From Buttiauxella sp. B2 (GTDB taxonomy: Bacteria; Pseudomonadota; Gammaproteobacteria; Enterobacterales; Enterobacteriaceae), in the NCBI RefSeq assembly GCF_006376615.1, contig NZ_VEXQ01000023.1, positions 1-56,586 of the forward strand: a DNA stretch of 56,586 nucleotides. Reading direction: 5' to 3'. Below are positions 17,579-29,894 of this stretch, piece by piece (the stretch's first letter is position 1; each line of letters opens with the position of its first letter). A model generated the notes under the pieces. The model did no database searches. It saw nothing but the letters and a program-made list of their open reading frames with translations, and was not told the DNA's origin. The translations under genes and the position numbers were made by a program.

Positions 17579-17602
17579 GCGATGCGCCTGAAAGCGCATC
17601 GC
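17579..17602 (-). other. Hairpin between lexA and dinF
   Basis: GCGATGCGC and GCGCATCGC form a perfect 9-bp stem with a 6-base loop in the 60-base lexA-dinF spacer. No T tract follows on the minus strand, so it is likely a partial terminator, attenuator or mRNA-processing element that lowers dinF relative to lexA. Confidence 0.65.
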
Positions 17603-17613
17603 CTAAAGAAGAT

Positions 17614-18222
17614 TTACAGCCAGTCACCGTTGCGAATAACTCCAACAGCCAACCCTTCAATAGAGAAGTTATGCTCGCGCAGATCAACCACAATCGGTTC
17701 AAACTCGCTATTTTCTGGCAGCAAATGAACGGTATTACCTTGCTGTTTTAAGCGTTTAACGGTCACTTCGTCGTCAATACGCGCCACCACAACCTGACCG
17801 TTACGCACATCCTGCGTTTTATGAACTGCAAGCAAATCGCCATCCATAATACCGATGTCTTTCATCGACATACCGCTGACCCGCAGCAGGAAGTCAGCAT
17901 TAGGTTTAAACAGTGATGGATCAACCTGGTAATGGCCTTCAATATGCTGCTGTGCAAGAAGTGGTTCGCCCGCAGCAACACGCCCAATCAGCGGAATACC
18001 CGTAACTTCTTCCACCAGCAAACGGATACCACGTGACGCGCCAGAGACAATCTCAAGCACACCTTTACGGGCAAGCGCTTTTAAATGCTCTTCAGCGGCG
18101 TTTGGAGAACGGAACCCCAGACGTTGAGCAATCTCGGCACGAGTTGGTGGCATGCCGGTCTGGCTGATATGATCCCGAATAAGATCAAACACCTCTTGCT
18201 GCCTGGTAGTTAACGCTTTCAT
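17614..18222 (-). CDS. lexA: SOS response repressor LexA
   Basis: LexA represses the SOS genes and cleaves itself when RecA is bound to single-stranded DNA. The 202-residue product equals E. coli LexA. The winged helix-turn-helix lies in about residues 1-70 ([31 protein letters not shown]). The cleavage site Ala-Gly is in [12 protein letters not shown], near 84-85. The catalytic serine is in [14 protein letters not shown] and the lysine in [15 protein letters not shown] lies before the ATG at 18222. Two LexA boxes lie directly upstream, giving autorepression, and one operator overlaps the translation start region. dinF follows in the same unit. Confidence 0.98.
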   Translation of the reverse strand: MKALTTRQQEVFDLIRDHISQTGMPPTRAEIAQRLGFRSPNAAEEHLKALARKGVLEIVSGASRGIRLLVEEVTGIPLIGRVAAGEPLLAQQHIEGHYQVDPSLFKPNADFLLRVSGMSMKDIGIMDGDLLAVHKTQDVRNGQVVVARIDDEVTVKRLKQQGNTVHLLPENSEFEPIVVDLREHNFSIEGLAVGVIRNGDWL

Positions 18223-18228
18223 TCCGCC

Positions 18229-18248
18229 CCCTGGATGTTTATACAGTT
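18229..18248. promoter_or_regulatory. LexA box 1 of lexA
   Basis: CTG at 18231-18233 and CAG at 18244-18246 with ten bases between match a LexA operator. Read on the minus strand it is AACTGTATAAACATCCAGGG, very similar to one of the two operators at E. coli lexA. Confidence 0.9.
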
Positions 18249-18249
18249 A

Positions 18250-18269
18250 TGCTGTGAGTATATACAGTT
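18250..18269. promoter_or_regulatory. LexA box 2 of lexA
   Basis: CTG at 18252-18254 and CAG at 18265-18267 define the second operator. On the minus strand AACTGTATATACTCACAGC is nearly ideal. It is centred 21 bases, two helical turns, from box 1, which allows cooperative binding by LexA dimers. Confidence 0.93.
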
Positions 18270-18330
18270 AAAGGTGAATTTGGAACCACAAATTAAGCAA
18301 AAAACCAGTCACTTAACTATTCTGGAAAGA

Positions 18331-18699
18331 TCATCGCAAATGCGGCCAAAGCAGCGTGCCCCAGGTAACAACTGCGAGGATAATGGCTATCAGTACTGCG
18401 GCTGAGCCCATGTCTTTGGCGCGTCCTGAAAGTTCGTGATAATCGGTGCCGACGCGGTCAACAAGAGCCTCAATAGCGCTATTGAGTATCTCAACAATCA
18501 TGACCAGTACGACAGAGCCAATCAGTAAAATACGAGTGATAGGGTCGACATCTAACCAGCAAGCGATGGCAATAGCGATAACCGCGGAAACGCCTTCCTG
18601 GCGGAAAGCAGCTTCGTTGATCCAGGCCGCTTTTAGCCCTTTCCATGAATAGCCTGCGGCTTTAATAATACGGGTAATTCCAGTGGTACTACTCGCCAT
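18331..18699 (-). CDS. dgkA: Diacylglycerol kinase
   Basis: DgkA is a small trimeric inner-membrane kinase that phosphorylates diacylglycerol, a by-product of membrane-derived oligosaccharide synthesis, back to phosphatidic acid. The 122-residue product (same as E. coli) has three membrane helices and the conserved NEAAFRQEG, MIVEILNSAIEALVDR and YHELSGRAKDMGSAAV motifs that hold the active-site glutamates and asparagine. The ATG at 18699 is chosen over the one six codons upstream, because it gives the family length. It is divergent from plsB, another enzyme that feeds phosphatidic acid synthesis, with a short ERIC-derived repeat between them. Confidence 0.95.
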   Translation of the reverse strand: MASSTTGITRIIKAAGYSWKGLKAAWINEAAFRQEGVSAVIAIAIACWLDVDPITRILLIGSVVLVMIVEILNSAIEALVDRVGTDYHELSGRAKDMGSAAVLIAIILAVVTWGTLLWPHLR

Positions 18700-18739
18700 T
18701 TTAGGAAACCTTTTCAAATTATTTGCGTCAATACTTATC

Positions 18740-18799
18740 TATACCCTTTGGCATTCGAGTTGCAGCCAACACCCCGCAACTTGAAGGATGACGGGTATA
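18740..18799. repeat. Short ERIC-derived palindrome (internal deletion)
   Basis: About 60 bases start TATACCC and end GGGTATA. The arms ATTCGAGTTGC and GCAACTTGAAGGATGACGGG correspond to the two ends of an ERIC element, with the central GAGCTTAC part missing and GCAGCCAACA retained. It sits in the divergent dgkA-plsB promoter region. Confidence 0.8.
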
Positions 18800-18883
18800 A
18801 AGTTGAACACCACAGAAATCTGGATGAGATTCTGATATTCTTGCGGCGAATTTGCATCATTAACCTGAGGCTTTACATCGTTT

Positions 18884-21313
18884 ATGTCAGGCTGGCCAAG
18901 AATTTACTACAAATTACTTAATTTACCATTAGACGTTCTGGTAAAGAGCAAGTCCATTCCGGCAGATCCGCAAGCCGAACTGGGCTTGGATCCCACTCGT
19001 CCAATAATGTACGTTCTGCCCTATAACTCAAAGGCGGACTTATTAACTCTGCGCGCGCAATGTCTCGCGCATAACTTGCCCGACCCTCTCGAGCCGTTAG
19101 AAATCGACGGAGCGGTACTACCACGCTATGTCTTTATCCATGGCGGCCCGCGTGTATTCACTTATTACACGCCAAAAGAAGAGTCGATCAAGCTGTTCCA
19201 TGATTACCTTGACTTACACCGCAGCAATCCAAATCTGGATGTGCAGATGGTGCCTGTATCGGTAATGTTTGGTCGTTCTCCGGGCCGCGAAAAAGGCGAA
19301 TTAAATCCGCCATTAAAGATCCTCAACGGGGTCCAGAAATTCTTCGCAGTCTCCTGGCTTGGTCGTGACAGTTTCGTGCGTTTCTCCGCACCAGTCTCTC
19401 TGCGTCAGATGGCAACCGATCACGGTACAGACAAGAAAATCGCTCAAAAACTGGCTCGTGTAGCGCGTATGCACTTTGCACGTCAGCGCTTAGCGACAGT
19501 CGGGCCACGTCTACCGGTGCGTCAGGATCTGTTTAATAAACTTCTGGCATCTAAAGCTATTGCGCGAGCAGTAGAAGATGAAGCGCGCAGCAAGAAAATC
19601 TCCCATGAGAAAGCTCAGCAAAATGCTGTCGCGCTGATGGAAGAAATTGCGGCTAACTTCTCGTATGAAGCCGTTCGTTTGACAGACCGCGTGTTAGGTC
19701 TGACATGGAACCGTTTGTACCAGGGCATTAACGTTCACAACGCGGAACGTGTGCGCCAACTGGCTCATGACGGCCATGAGATTGTCTATGTTCCCTGTCA
19801 CCGCAGCCACATGGACTACATGCTTCTGTCTTACGTGCTTTATCACCAGGGATTGGTTCCTCCGCACATCGCGGCGGGTATCAATCTGAACTTCTGGCCT
19901 GCAGGCCCGATCTTCCGCCGCCTGGGTGCCTTCTTTATTCGCCGAACCTTTAAAGGCAGCAAACTCTACTCCACCGTTTTCCGCGAATATCTTGGTGAGC
20001 TGTTCAGCCGTGGCTATTCTGTTGAATACTTTGTGGAGGGTGGCCGTTCACGTACCGGGCGTTTGCTGGATCCCAAAACCGGCACGCTGTCCATGACCAT
20101 TCAGGCCATGCTGCGCGGCGGTACACGTCCAATTACCTTAGTACCAATTTACATTGGCTACGAACATGTAATGGAAGTGGGCACCTACGCTAAAGAACTG
20201 CGTGGAGCGACCAAAGAGAAAGAGAGCTTCATGCAGATGGTGCGCGGTTTGAGTAAGCTCCGTAACCTCGGCCAGGGTTATGTTAACTTCGGCGAACCAA
20301 TGCCACTGATGACATTCCTCAACCATCGTGTTCCCGAATGGCGCGATTCTATCGACCCAATCGAAGCTATCCGCCCTGCGTGGCTGACGCCAACGGTCAA
20401 TGAAATTGCCGCCGAACTGATGGTGCGTATTAACAACGCAGGGGCGGCAAATGCTATGAACCTGTGCTGTACGGCGCTATTGGCATCGCGTCAGCGTTCA
20501 CTGACTCGTGAGCAACTGACCGAGCAGCTCAACTGTTACCTGAGCTTGTTGCGCAATGTGCCGTATTCACCGGATGCGACCGCACCAGACCAGCCAGCAG
20601 AAGCGCTGATTGAACACGCTTTGCAGATGAACAAGTTTGAAGTAGAGAAAGACACCATCGGTGACATCATCATTCTGCCGCGCGAGCAGGCAGTGCTGAT
20701 GACTTATTACCGTAACAACATCCTGCATATGCTGGTGTTACCTTCTCTGCTGGCCGCGATTATCACGCAACATCGTCGCATTTCCCGCAGCGAACTTCAG
20801 CGTCAGGTCGAACTGCTCTATCCGATGCTCAAATCTGAGTTGTTCTTGCGCTGGGAAACCGCGGGGCTTGCCAGTGAAATTGATCTCCTGCTCAACGAGC
20901 TGGTACGTCAGGAACTGATTACGCTGGCTGACGATGAAATACTGATTAATCCGGCTCGTTCACGCACCATGCAGCTTCTTGCAGCAGGTGTGCGTGAAAC
21001 ACTGCAACGTTACGCCATTACCTTCTGGCTGCTTAGCGCTAATCCATCCATTAATCGTGGGACGCTGGAGCGCGAAAGCCGCACCGTCGCTCAACGTTTG
21101 TCAGTGTTGCATGGTATTAACGCACCGGAGTTCTTTGATAAAGCCGTGTTCACCTCGCTGGTACTCACTTTGCGCGATGAAGGCTATATCAGCGATACCG
21201 GGGATGCAGAACCTACCGAAACCATAAAGGTCTACCAGATGCTGGCAGAGCTGATTATGCCGGATGTGCGTTTGACGATTGAAAGTGCGACGTCGCAGCC
21301 TGCGACCGAGTAA
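18884..21313 (+). CDS. plsB: Glycerol-3-phosphate 1-O-acyltransferase
   Basis: PlsB is the inner-membrane enzyme that adds the first acyl chain to sn-glycerol 3-phosphate in phospholipid synthesis, using acyl-ACP or acyl-CoA. The 809-residue product (807 in E. coli) carries the four acyltransferase blocks: [16 protein letters not shown] (the HX4D catalytic motif near residue 306), [25 protein letters not shown], and [14 protein letters not shown]. The ATG at 18884 matches the E. coli N-terminus [15 protein letters not shown]; the ribosome binding site is weak. It is followed by a strong terminator shared with the convergent ubiA. Confidence 0.97.
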   Translation: MSGWPRIYYKLLNLPLDVLVKSKSIPADPQAELGLDPTRPIMYVLPYNSKADLLTLRAQCLAHNLPDPLEPLEIDGAVLPRYVFIHGGPRVFTYYTPKEESIKLFHDYLDLHRSNPNLDVQMVPVSVMFGRSPGREKGELNPPLKILNGVQKFFAVSWLGRDSFVRFSAPVSLRQMATDHGTDKKIAQKLARVARMHFARQRLATVGPRLPVRQDLFNKLLASKAIARAVEDEARSKKISHEKAQQNAVALMEEIAANFSYEAVRLTDRVLGLTWNRLYQGINVHNAERVRQLAHDGHEIVYVPCHRSHMDYMLLSYVLYHQGLVPPHIAAGINLNFWPAGPIFRRLGAFFIRRTFKGSKLYSTVFREYLGELFSRGYSVEYFVEGGRSRTGRLLDPKTGTLSMTIQAMLRGGTRPITLVPIYIGYEHVMEVGTYAKELRGATKEKESFMQMVRGLSKLRNLGQGYVNFGEPMPLMTFLNHRVPEWRDSIDPIEAIRPAWLTPTVNEIAAELMVRINNAGAANAMNLCCTALLASRQRSLTREQLTEQLNCYLSLLRNVPYSPDATAPDQPAEALIEHALQMNKFEVEKDTIGDIIILPREQAVLMTYYRNNILHMLVLPSLLAAIITQHRRISRSELQRQVELLYPMLKSELFLRWETAGLASEIDLLLNELVRQELITLADDEILINPARSRTMQLLAAGVRETLQRYAITFWLLSANPSINRGTLERESRTVAQRLSVLHGINAPEFFDKAVFTSLVLTLRDEGYISDTGDAEPTETIKVYQMLAELIMPDVRLTIESATSQPATE

Positions 21314-21318
21314 AACGA

Positions 21319-21347
21319 AACAGGCGGGGAAACCCGCCTGTTTTTTT
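21319..21347 (+). terminator. Terminator between plsB and ubiA
   Basis: ACAGGCGGG, GAAA, CCCGCCTG and TTTTTTT make a textbook terminator six bases after the plsB stop. Its T run overlaps the end of ubiA on the other strand, and the A run on the left suggests some activity in both directions. Confidence 0.93.
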
Positions 21348-22218
21348 AGAAATTCATGTAACTCAATACCAGTCCAATAAACAGCACCAAACCAACATAG
21401 TTATTATTCAGGAAGGCCCGGAAACAAGCATCGCGGTCGCGATTAGCGGTTAGCCGTTGCTGATGGATGAATAATGCACCCGCCAAAGCAATTGACCAGT
21501 AGAAAGCCCCACCCAATCCGTTCAGCCAACCAATCAACGCCAGCAACACCATCACCACAACCTGCAAGATGCCGATAATCAGGTTGTCGAAGCGTCCAAA
21601 TAATATCGCCGTGGATTTAATGCCAATTTTCAGGTCATCATCGCGGTCAACCATTGCGTACTGTGTGTCATAAGCCACTGCCCAGCAGATGTTTGTTAAG
21701 AACATCAGCCAACAGCTTAGCGGGACAGATTCACTCACCGCGGCAAATGCCATCGGGATTGACCAACCGAATGCCGCACCCAACACAACCTGAGGCAGGT
21801 GGGTGTAGCGCTTCATAAATGGATAAACCCAGGCTAATGCTAATCCCGCCACTGACAGCAAAATCGTCATAGTGTTAAGCGTCAGCACCAGCAAGAACGA
21901 GAGCAGCACCAGCACAGCAAATAATATGCGTGCTTCTTTCTCACTTACCGCCCCGCTCGGTAATGGCCTGTGCGCTGTACGCTTAACGTGGCCATCGAAT
22001 TTGCGATCGGCGTAGTCATTCACCACGCAGCCTGCGGCGCGCATCATCCAGACCCCAGCGATAAACACACCTAAAATGGTCAGCGGTGGCACACCTGGTG
22101 TGGCAAGCCACAACGCCCACAACGTAGGCCATAACAATAAAAGCGAGCCAATTGGCTTATCAAGTCGCATCAGGCGTTGGTACGCCTGCCATTTACCCTG
22201 TTTCAGACTCCACTCCAT
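21346..22218 (-). CDS. ubiA: 4-hydroxybenzoate octaprenyltransferase
   Basis: UbiA is an integral-membrane prenyltransferase that attaches the octaprenyl chain to 4-hydroxybenzoate in ubiquinone synthesis. The 290-residue product (same as E. coli) has about nine membrane helices and the two aspartate-rich motifs [10 protein letters not shown] and [12 protein letters not shown] that bind magnesium and prenyl diphosphate. ATG 22218 overlaps the ubiC stop by one base (TAATG), with AGAGGA eight bases upstream, so translation is probably coupled. The longer frame starting at 22314 would run inside ubiC and is not supported. Confidence 0.97.
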   Translation of the reverse strand: MEWSLKQGKWQAYQRLMRLDKPIGSLLLLWPTLWALWLATPGVPPLTILGVFIAGVWMMRAAGCVVNDYADRKFDGHVKRTAHRPLPSGAVSEKEARILFAVLVLLSFLLVLTLNTMTILLSVAGLALAWVYPFMKRYTHLPQVVLGAAFGWSIPMAFAAVSESVPLSCWLMFLTNICWAVAYDTQYAMVDRDDDLKIGIKSTAILFGRFDNLIIGILQVVVMVLLALIGWLNGLGGAFYWSIALAGALFIHQQRLTANRDRDACFRAFLNNNYVGLVLFIGLVLSYMNF

Positions 22219-22727
22219 TATTTTTCCTCTACATACAGCGGAGAAGCGGGAAGGAACAGCTCGGTCAATACCAATGGTTTTCCGGCTAATCTCAGGCGGG
22301 AACGACGCCCCCACAGCTCCGCACTGCGGCCAATCTCAATAAAATCCCGAGTCAGGGAAGATGCACTAAACAGGTAGCGCCCAAGCGGCGTGGTTCCGAG
22401 CTGCTGCAAAGCAAGCTCAGGCCCTTCAAGGGTTGATTCAGGAACGACAGTACGCCCTAAAAGCCACGGTTCGTCATCACCGCAGAGGATGATTTCACGC
22501 AACCAGTAACGTTTGGCTTCAGGCAACATGTCTGCTTCAGGAAGGTCACCACTGGCATCGAAAAAACCTTCGCGCACAATACGCACGGTGACCCGTGAGC
22601 AATACTGTTCAAAGCGCTTAGTCATTGAGTCTTCAAGCAACAACCAGTCAAGAAGCGATGCACTCAGCCCCTCTGGAATCGTAGCCTCAAAGCGTAAGGC
22701 GCGCAGTGGCAATAGCGCGTCAGACAT
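22218..22727 (-). CDS. ubiC: Chorismate pyruvate-lyase
   Basis: UbiC removes pyruvate from chorismate to give 4-hydroxybenzoate, the first committed step of ubiquinone synthesis. The 169-residue product (165 in E. coli) keeps [37 protein letters not shown] and [19 protein letters not shown], with the arginine and glutamate residues that hold the ligand in this family. It ends in a short extension, YVEEK. GGAG lies about nine bases before the ATG. It forms an operon with ubiA downstream. Confidence 0.96.
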   Translation of the reverse strand: MSDALLPLRALRFEATIPEGLSASLLDWLLLEDSMTKRFEQYCSRVTVRIVREGFFDASGDLPEADMLPEAKRYWLREIILCGDDEPWLLGRTVVPESTLEGPELALQQLGTTPLGRYLFSASSLTRDFIEIGRSAELWGRRSRLRLAGKPLVLTELFLPASPLYVEEK

Positions 22728-22806
22728 GTGAATTTCTCCGAAACAAAACCGGCGATCATTGTAACGCAGAATAGGTATAGCGTGGATGGTTTAACGGACT
22801 AACAAC

Positions 22807-22926
22807 CTTCTAAATCATTCGAGTTGAATCAAGGCGGCAAAAGAACGAATCCCGATGAGCTTACTTAGGTCAGTGATTCGGTGAGTGAGAGCAGCCAACG
22901 CCGAGTCATCTTGATGGATGACAAAG
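22807..22926. repeat. ERIC element between malM and ubiC
   Basis: About 120 bases match the ERIC consensus: TAAATCATTCGAGTTGAATC, AAGGCGGCAA, ATCCCGATGAGCTTAC, GTCAGTGATTCGGTGAG, GCAGCCAACGCC and TTGATGGATGAC. It is the same family as the element next to dnaB, with the same left flank CTAAATCATTC. It lies upstream of ubiC and next to the malM terminator. Confidence 0.92.
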
Positions 22927-22953
22927 GAAAAAAAGGTGCGCCTAAGCGCACCA
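22926..22953 (-). terminator. Intrinsic terminator of malM
   Basis: On the minus strand GGTGCGC, TTAG and GCGCACC form a 7-bp stem followed by TTTTTTTTCC. It ends the malK-lamB-malM transcript and directly adjoins an ERIC element. Confidence 0.92.
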
Positions 22954-22985
22954 ATACTTCAAGCATCAGCACTGCGGGGAGACTA

Positions 22986-23939
22986 TCACCCCTTGCCTTT
23001 TACACTGCTGATAAAGGTTTTGCGGGCAGAAGTTGATCCAAGGCGTTCAGCTTCATCCAACAGTTTCAGGGCTTTATCAACATCACCTTTCGCTACTGCA
23101 TCTTTGATAGCCTGGTTGAAGTAGCCTTCAGTATCGTTAAGCATTGGTTCCGATTTCACGACTGGCGCAGGGGCTGGAGCTGCGGTAGCGGCTGCAACAG
23201 CCGTTGGTGCAGCATAAGCTGTGGCTGGCGCGGCGGTATTCCCAACAGTAACCGGACCTGGGCCTGATGAACCAAACAGTGGGCCAACCAGCACGCTAGA
23301 ACCAGAAGAAGTTTTAACTTTAATCTTCAAAGTCCCATCAGTGCCGTGGCGTGCAATTGGATCTGGAATATCTGGAACAGCATTACCCGTGCCTTTCGCA
23401 TATGCTTTGGCCGGGTCAATCATAGTCGTAGTTTGTTGAGTGTCTTTATTGGTGGTAAATACCAGCAAATACAGTTTTTGTTGCCCCAGAGCTGGCGTTA
23501 ACTTCAGCGTGCCTTCCAGGCGGTCAGCAGACATTACGCCGGGTTCCTGATAGGTAAAGTAACTTGCTGGGAAATAAGCAGCAGGCGTCATATTTTGATC
23601 AAGAACTAACACGTTCGGTGCAAATACCGTGTTTTTATTAACTTCACTGGTCAGTGTAATCGTCAGCTCACCAATATTGGCAGGTACGCTATAGGCGGCT
23701 ACCGGGCCAGTGATGTCCCCTGCTTTCAGGCTCTGGCCGCTAGTTGCAAGCGTTGTCGTCAATGTCTTTGATTGATCGACTGGCGTCCATTGCAGCTGTT
23801 GTAAAGCAGAAGTCGGCACAGTTGGCGCCGTGGAAATATCTTGTGGAACGATATTTACATCAGCCAGGCTCACGGTGGGAACACTGGCCAGCAGCCCTGC
23901 GGAAAGGCAGAGTGCGAGGAGACTTTTTTTCATTTTCAT
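22986..23939 (-). CDS. malM: Maltose operon periplasmic protein MalM
   Basis: MalM is a periplasmic protein of unknown activity encoded last in the malK-lamB-malM operon. The 317-residue product (306 in E. coli) starts with a signal peptide, MKMKKSLLALCLSAGLL, then ASVPTVSLA. It contains LTSEVNKNTVFAPNVLVLDQ and PASYFTYQEPGVMSADRL as in E. coli. The extra length is an alanine- and proline-rich linker (near residues 230-265) before the conserved end AVAKGDVDKALKLLDEAER. The ATG at 23939 has GAGG nine bases upstream. A hairpin and a terminator flank it. Confidence 0.96.
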   Translation of the reverse strand: MKMKKSLLALCLSAGLLASVPTVSLADVNIVPQDISTAPTVPTSALQQLQWTPVDQSKTLTTTLATSGQSLKAGDITGPVAAYSVPANIGELTITLTSEVNKNTVFAPNVLVLDQNMTPAAYFPASYFTYQEPGVMSADRLEGTLKLTPALGQQKLYLLVFTTNKDTQQTTTMIDPAKAYAKGTGNAVPDIPDPIARHGTDGTLKIKVKTSSGSSVLVGPLFGSSGPGPVTVGNTAAPATAYAAPTAVAAATAAPAPAPVVKSEPMLNDTEGYFNQAIKDAVAKGDVDKALKLLDEAERLGSTSARKTFISSVKGKG

Positions 23940-24031
23940 TGTTATAAACCTCGAATGGAGAGTCGGTGGAAAGTTAGCCAGGCAATAGCCCTTTCCACCT
24001 GAAACAAGCATTGGCATACAAGGGTAATAAC

Positions 24032-24055
24032 AAGGGGTTCAGTGGTGAACCCCTT
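24032..24055 (-). other. Hairpin between lamB and malM
   Basis: AAGGGGTTC and GAACCCCTT form a perfect 9-bp stem with a 6-base loop, followed on the minus strand by GTTATTAC. It lies just after the lamB stop and probably reduces read-through into malM or protects the lamB mRNA end. Confidence 0.7.
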
Positions 24056-24084
24056 ATCACTTCTTACTTCAAGCTACTGCTGCA

Positions 24085-26549
<2,465 letters not shown>

Positions 26550-26755
26550 GTACTTCTCCCTTCATTCCGTCACTCTGCTAAGAGGCAGGTGATTCAAGAT
26601 GTTTCGGACTATGACGGATCTATACATTCTGTGAATCCTCCACCCCGCTGTTTTTAATGGGGGAGGAGATGGGAGGATGAGAGGGTGTGTTCTGCAACCG
26701 GTTACAATCGGCACAATAGATTTTCGTGATCGTGGTTTCAAAAATCCGGGTAGTT

Positions 26756-26777
26756 TTATGTGCGCCAGGACACATAA
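26756..26777. promoter_or_regulatory. CRP-like palindrome in the mal control region
   Basis: TTATGTG at 26756-26762 and CACATAA at 26771-26777 form a perfect 7-bp inverted repeat with an 8-base centre. This is the spacing of a CRP site (TGTG-N8-CACA). Confidence 0.8.
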
Positions 26778-26787
26778 CTGTCAGTTA

Positions 26788-26803
26788 TGTAACGTAGATC
26801 ACA
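26788..26803. promoter_or_regulatory. Second CRP-like site in the mal control region
   Basis: TGTAACGTAGATCACA differs from the TGTGA-N6-TCACA core at one position. It lies about 30 bases from the stronger palindrome, in line with the tandem CRP sites of the E. coli malK-malE region. Confidence 0.65.
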
Positions 26804-26889
26804 GATAACCAGGGTGGGGCGTAGGGCTAAGGAGGATGAGAAGCACTTGCCATCTGCGCAAACTGGCAACCGTAACGCCACAACCTTGA

Positions 26890-28125
<1,236 letters not shown>

Positions 28126-28131
28126 AAAATT

Positions 28132-28157
28132 GGCGGGTAGCGTAATGCTTACCCGCC
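28132..28157 (+). other. Hairpin after malE
   Basis: GGCGGGTA and TACCCGCC form a perfect 8-bp stem with a 10-base loop, followed by GTTTTTAG, seven bases after the malE stop. In E. coli, structures at this place protect malE mRNA and make its product far more abundant than MalF and MalG. This hairpin likely does the same and may also terminate part of the transcripts. Confidence 0.8.
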
Positions 28158-28191
28158 GTTTTTAGTCGTTGTAGAGTTAGAGGAAGACCCC

Positions 28192-29736
28192 ATGGATGTA
28201 GTTAAAAAGAGCCACTGGTGGCATAACGATGTACTGAAGTGGTCAGTCATCGGCCTGATGGGACTGCTGGTTGGTTATCTTGTGGTTTTAATGTACGCCC
28301 AGGGGGAGTACCTGTTCGCCATTATGACGCTGATTTTAAGCTCACTTGGTTTATACATTTATGCAAATCGCAAGGCGTATGCCTGGCGTTATGTTTATCC
28401 AGGTCTTGCCGGTATGGGGCTGTTTGTCCTGTTCCCACTGGTTTGTACCATTGCCATTGCTTTTACCAACTACAGCAGTACCAACCAGTTGACGCAAGAA
28501 CGCGCACAGGAGGTATTGATGGACCGCCAGTACCAGGCGGGCAAAACGTTTAACTTCGGCCTTTATCCGGCAGGTGACGAGTGGCAACTGGCCCTTACCG
28601 ACGGTGAAACCGGCAAGAACTTCACCTCCGACACCTTTAAATTTGGCGGCGAACAACATCTGAAATTGAAAGAAGCGGATGCGCTGCCAGGCGGTGAGAA
28701 AGCCAATCTGCGTGTGATTACGCAAAACCGTGCGGCACTGACGCAAATAACCGCTGAAATGCCTGATGAAAGCACGCTGACCATGAGTTCCCTGCGCCAG
28801 TTCTCCGGTACTCGCCCGCTCTACACTCAGGGTGAAAAGGGTGAGCTGACCAACAACCAAAACGGCGTGAAATATCGTCCAAATAACGAAACTGGTTTCT
28901 ACCAATCTGTAAACGCCGACGGCAACTGGGGCAATGAGCAATTAAGCCCGGGCTACACCGTGACTATCGGCTGGAAGAACTTCCTGCGCGTCTTCCATGA
29001 CGACGGTATCCAGAAACCGTTTATGGCCATCTTCGTCTGGACTGTGATTTTCTCTATCTTGACGGTGATTCTGACCGTAGCGGTCGGCATGATTCTGGCA
29101 TGCGTCGTACAGTGGGAGTCGCTGAAAGGTAAAGCGATTTACCGCGTGATGCTCATACTGCCTTATGCAGTACCCTCGTTCATTTCTATCCTGATTTTCA
29201 AAGGGCTGTTCAACCAGAGCTTCGGTGAAATCAACATGATGTTGAGTTCGCTGTTTGGCATTAAGCCCGCCTGGTTTAGCGACCCTACCACCGCGCGTTC
29301 GATGATAATTATCGTGAATACCTGGCTGGGTTATCCGTACATGATGATTCTGTGCATGGGCTTGTTGAAAGCAATTCCAGATGATCTGTACGAAGCTTCG
29401 GCAATGGACGGTGCAGGCCCGTTCCAGAACTTCTTTAAGATTACGCTGCCACTGCTGATTAAGCCGCTAACACCGCTGATGATCGCAAGCTTTGCCTTTA
29501 ACTTTAACAACTTCGTTCTGATTCAACTGTTAACCAACGGGGGGCCAGACCGCCTCGGAACTACAACGCCTGCCGGATATACGGACTTGCTGGTGAGCTA
29601 CACCTACCGTATCGCCTTCGAAGGCGGCGGTGGCCAGGACTTTGGCCTCGCGGCGGCTATCGCAACGCTTATCTTCATTCTGGTTGGCGCACTGGCGATT
29701 GTTAACTTGAAAGCCACCCGCATGAAGTTTGATTAA
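28192..29736 (+). CDS. malF: Maltose ABC transporter permease MalF
   Basis: MalF is one of the two membrane subunits of the maltose importer. The 514-residue product (same as E. coli) has eight predicted helices: three N-terminal ones, then the large periplasmic P2 loop (about residues 95-275) that touches MalE, then five helices of the permease core. The EAA motif that docks on MalK reads EASAMDGAGPFQNFFKITLP. GAGGA precedes the ATG by about eight bases. The spacer to malG is 158 bases, whereas in E. coli the two genes nearly touch. Confidence 0.98.
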   Translation: MDVVKKSHWWHNDVLKWSVIGLMGLLVGYLVVLMYAQGEYLFAIMTLILSSLGLYIYANRKAYAWRYVYPGLAGMGLFVLFPLVCTIAIAFTNYSSTNQLTQERAQEVLMDRQYQAGKTFNFGLYPAGDEWQLALTDGETGKNFTSDTFKFGGEQHLKLKEADALPGGEKANLRVITQNRAALTQITAEMPDESTLTMSSLRQFSGTRPLYTQGEKGELTNNQNGVKYRPNNETGFYQSVNADGNWGNEQLSPGYTVTIGWKNFLRVFHDDGIQKPFMAIFVWTVIFSILTVILTVAVGMILACVVQWESLKGKAIYRVMLILPYAVPSFISILIFKGLFNQSFGEINMMLSSLFGIKPAWFSDPTTARSMIIIVNTWLGYPYMMILCMGLLKAIPDDLYEASAMDGAGPFQNFFKITLPLLIKPLTPLMIASFAFNFNNFVLIQLLTNGGPDRLGTTTPAGYTDLLVSYTYRIAFEGGGGQDFGLAAAIATLIFILVGALAIVNLKATRMKFD

Positions 29737-29747
29737 GCCTGAAAAGA

Positions 29748-29867
29748 CCAGGCGCAATAGGCGCAGTCAGTTTGAACACGGACTGCGCGGAAAAACCGGA
29801 GCGTACACGTAGTACGTGAGGATTTTGAGCACAGCCCAGGTTCAAAATGGCAAGCAAAATAGCCTGG
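29748..29867. repeat. Structured insert in the malF-malG spacer
   Basis: A segment of about 120 bases lies between CCAGGC (29748-29753) and GCCTGG (29862-29867), which can pair as terminal arms. Inside it, GCGCAGTC and GACTGCGC form a perfect 8-bp hairpin (29761-29788), GTAC repeats flank ACGTA near 29803, and TTTGAAC (29771) can pair with GTTCAAA (29840). It contains no coding frame. It looks like a palindromic intergenic repeat that entered the operon without breaking either gene. I believe similar sequences occur between genes in other enterobacteria, but I cannot check this. Confidence 0.55.
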
Positions 29868-29894
29868 AGCGGTGTTTAAGGAGTAATAAATATT

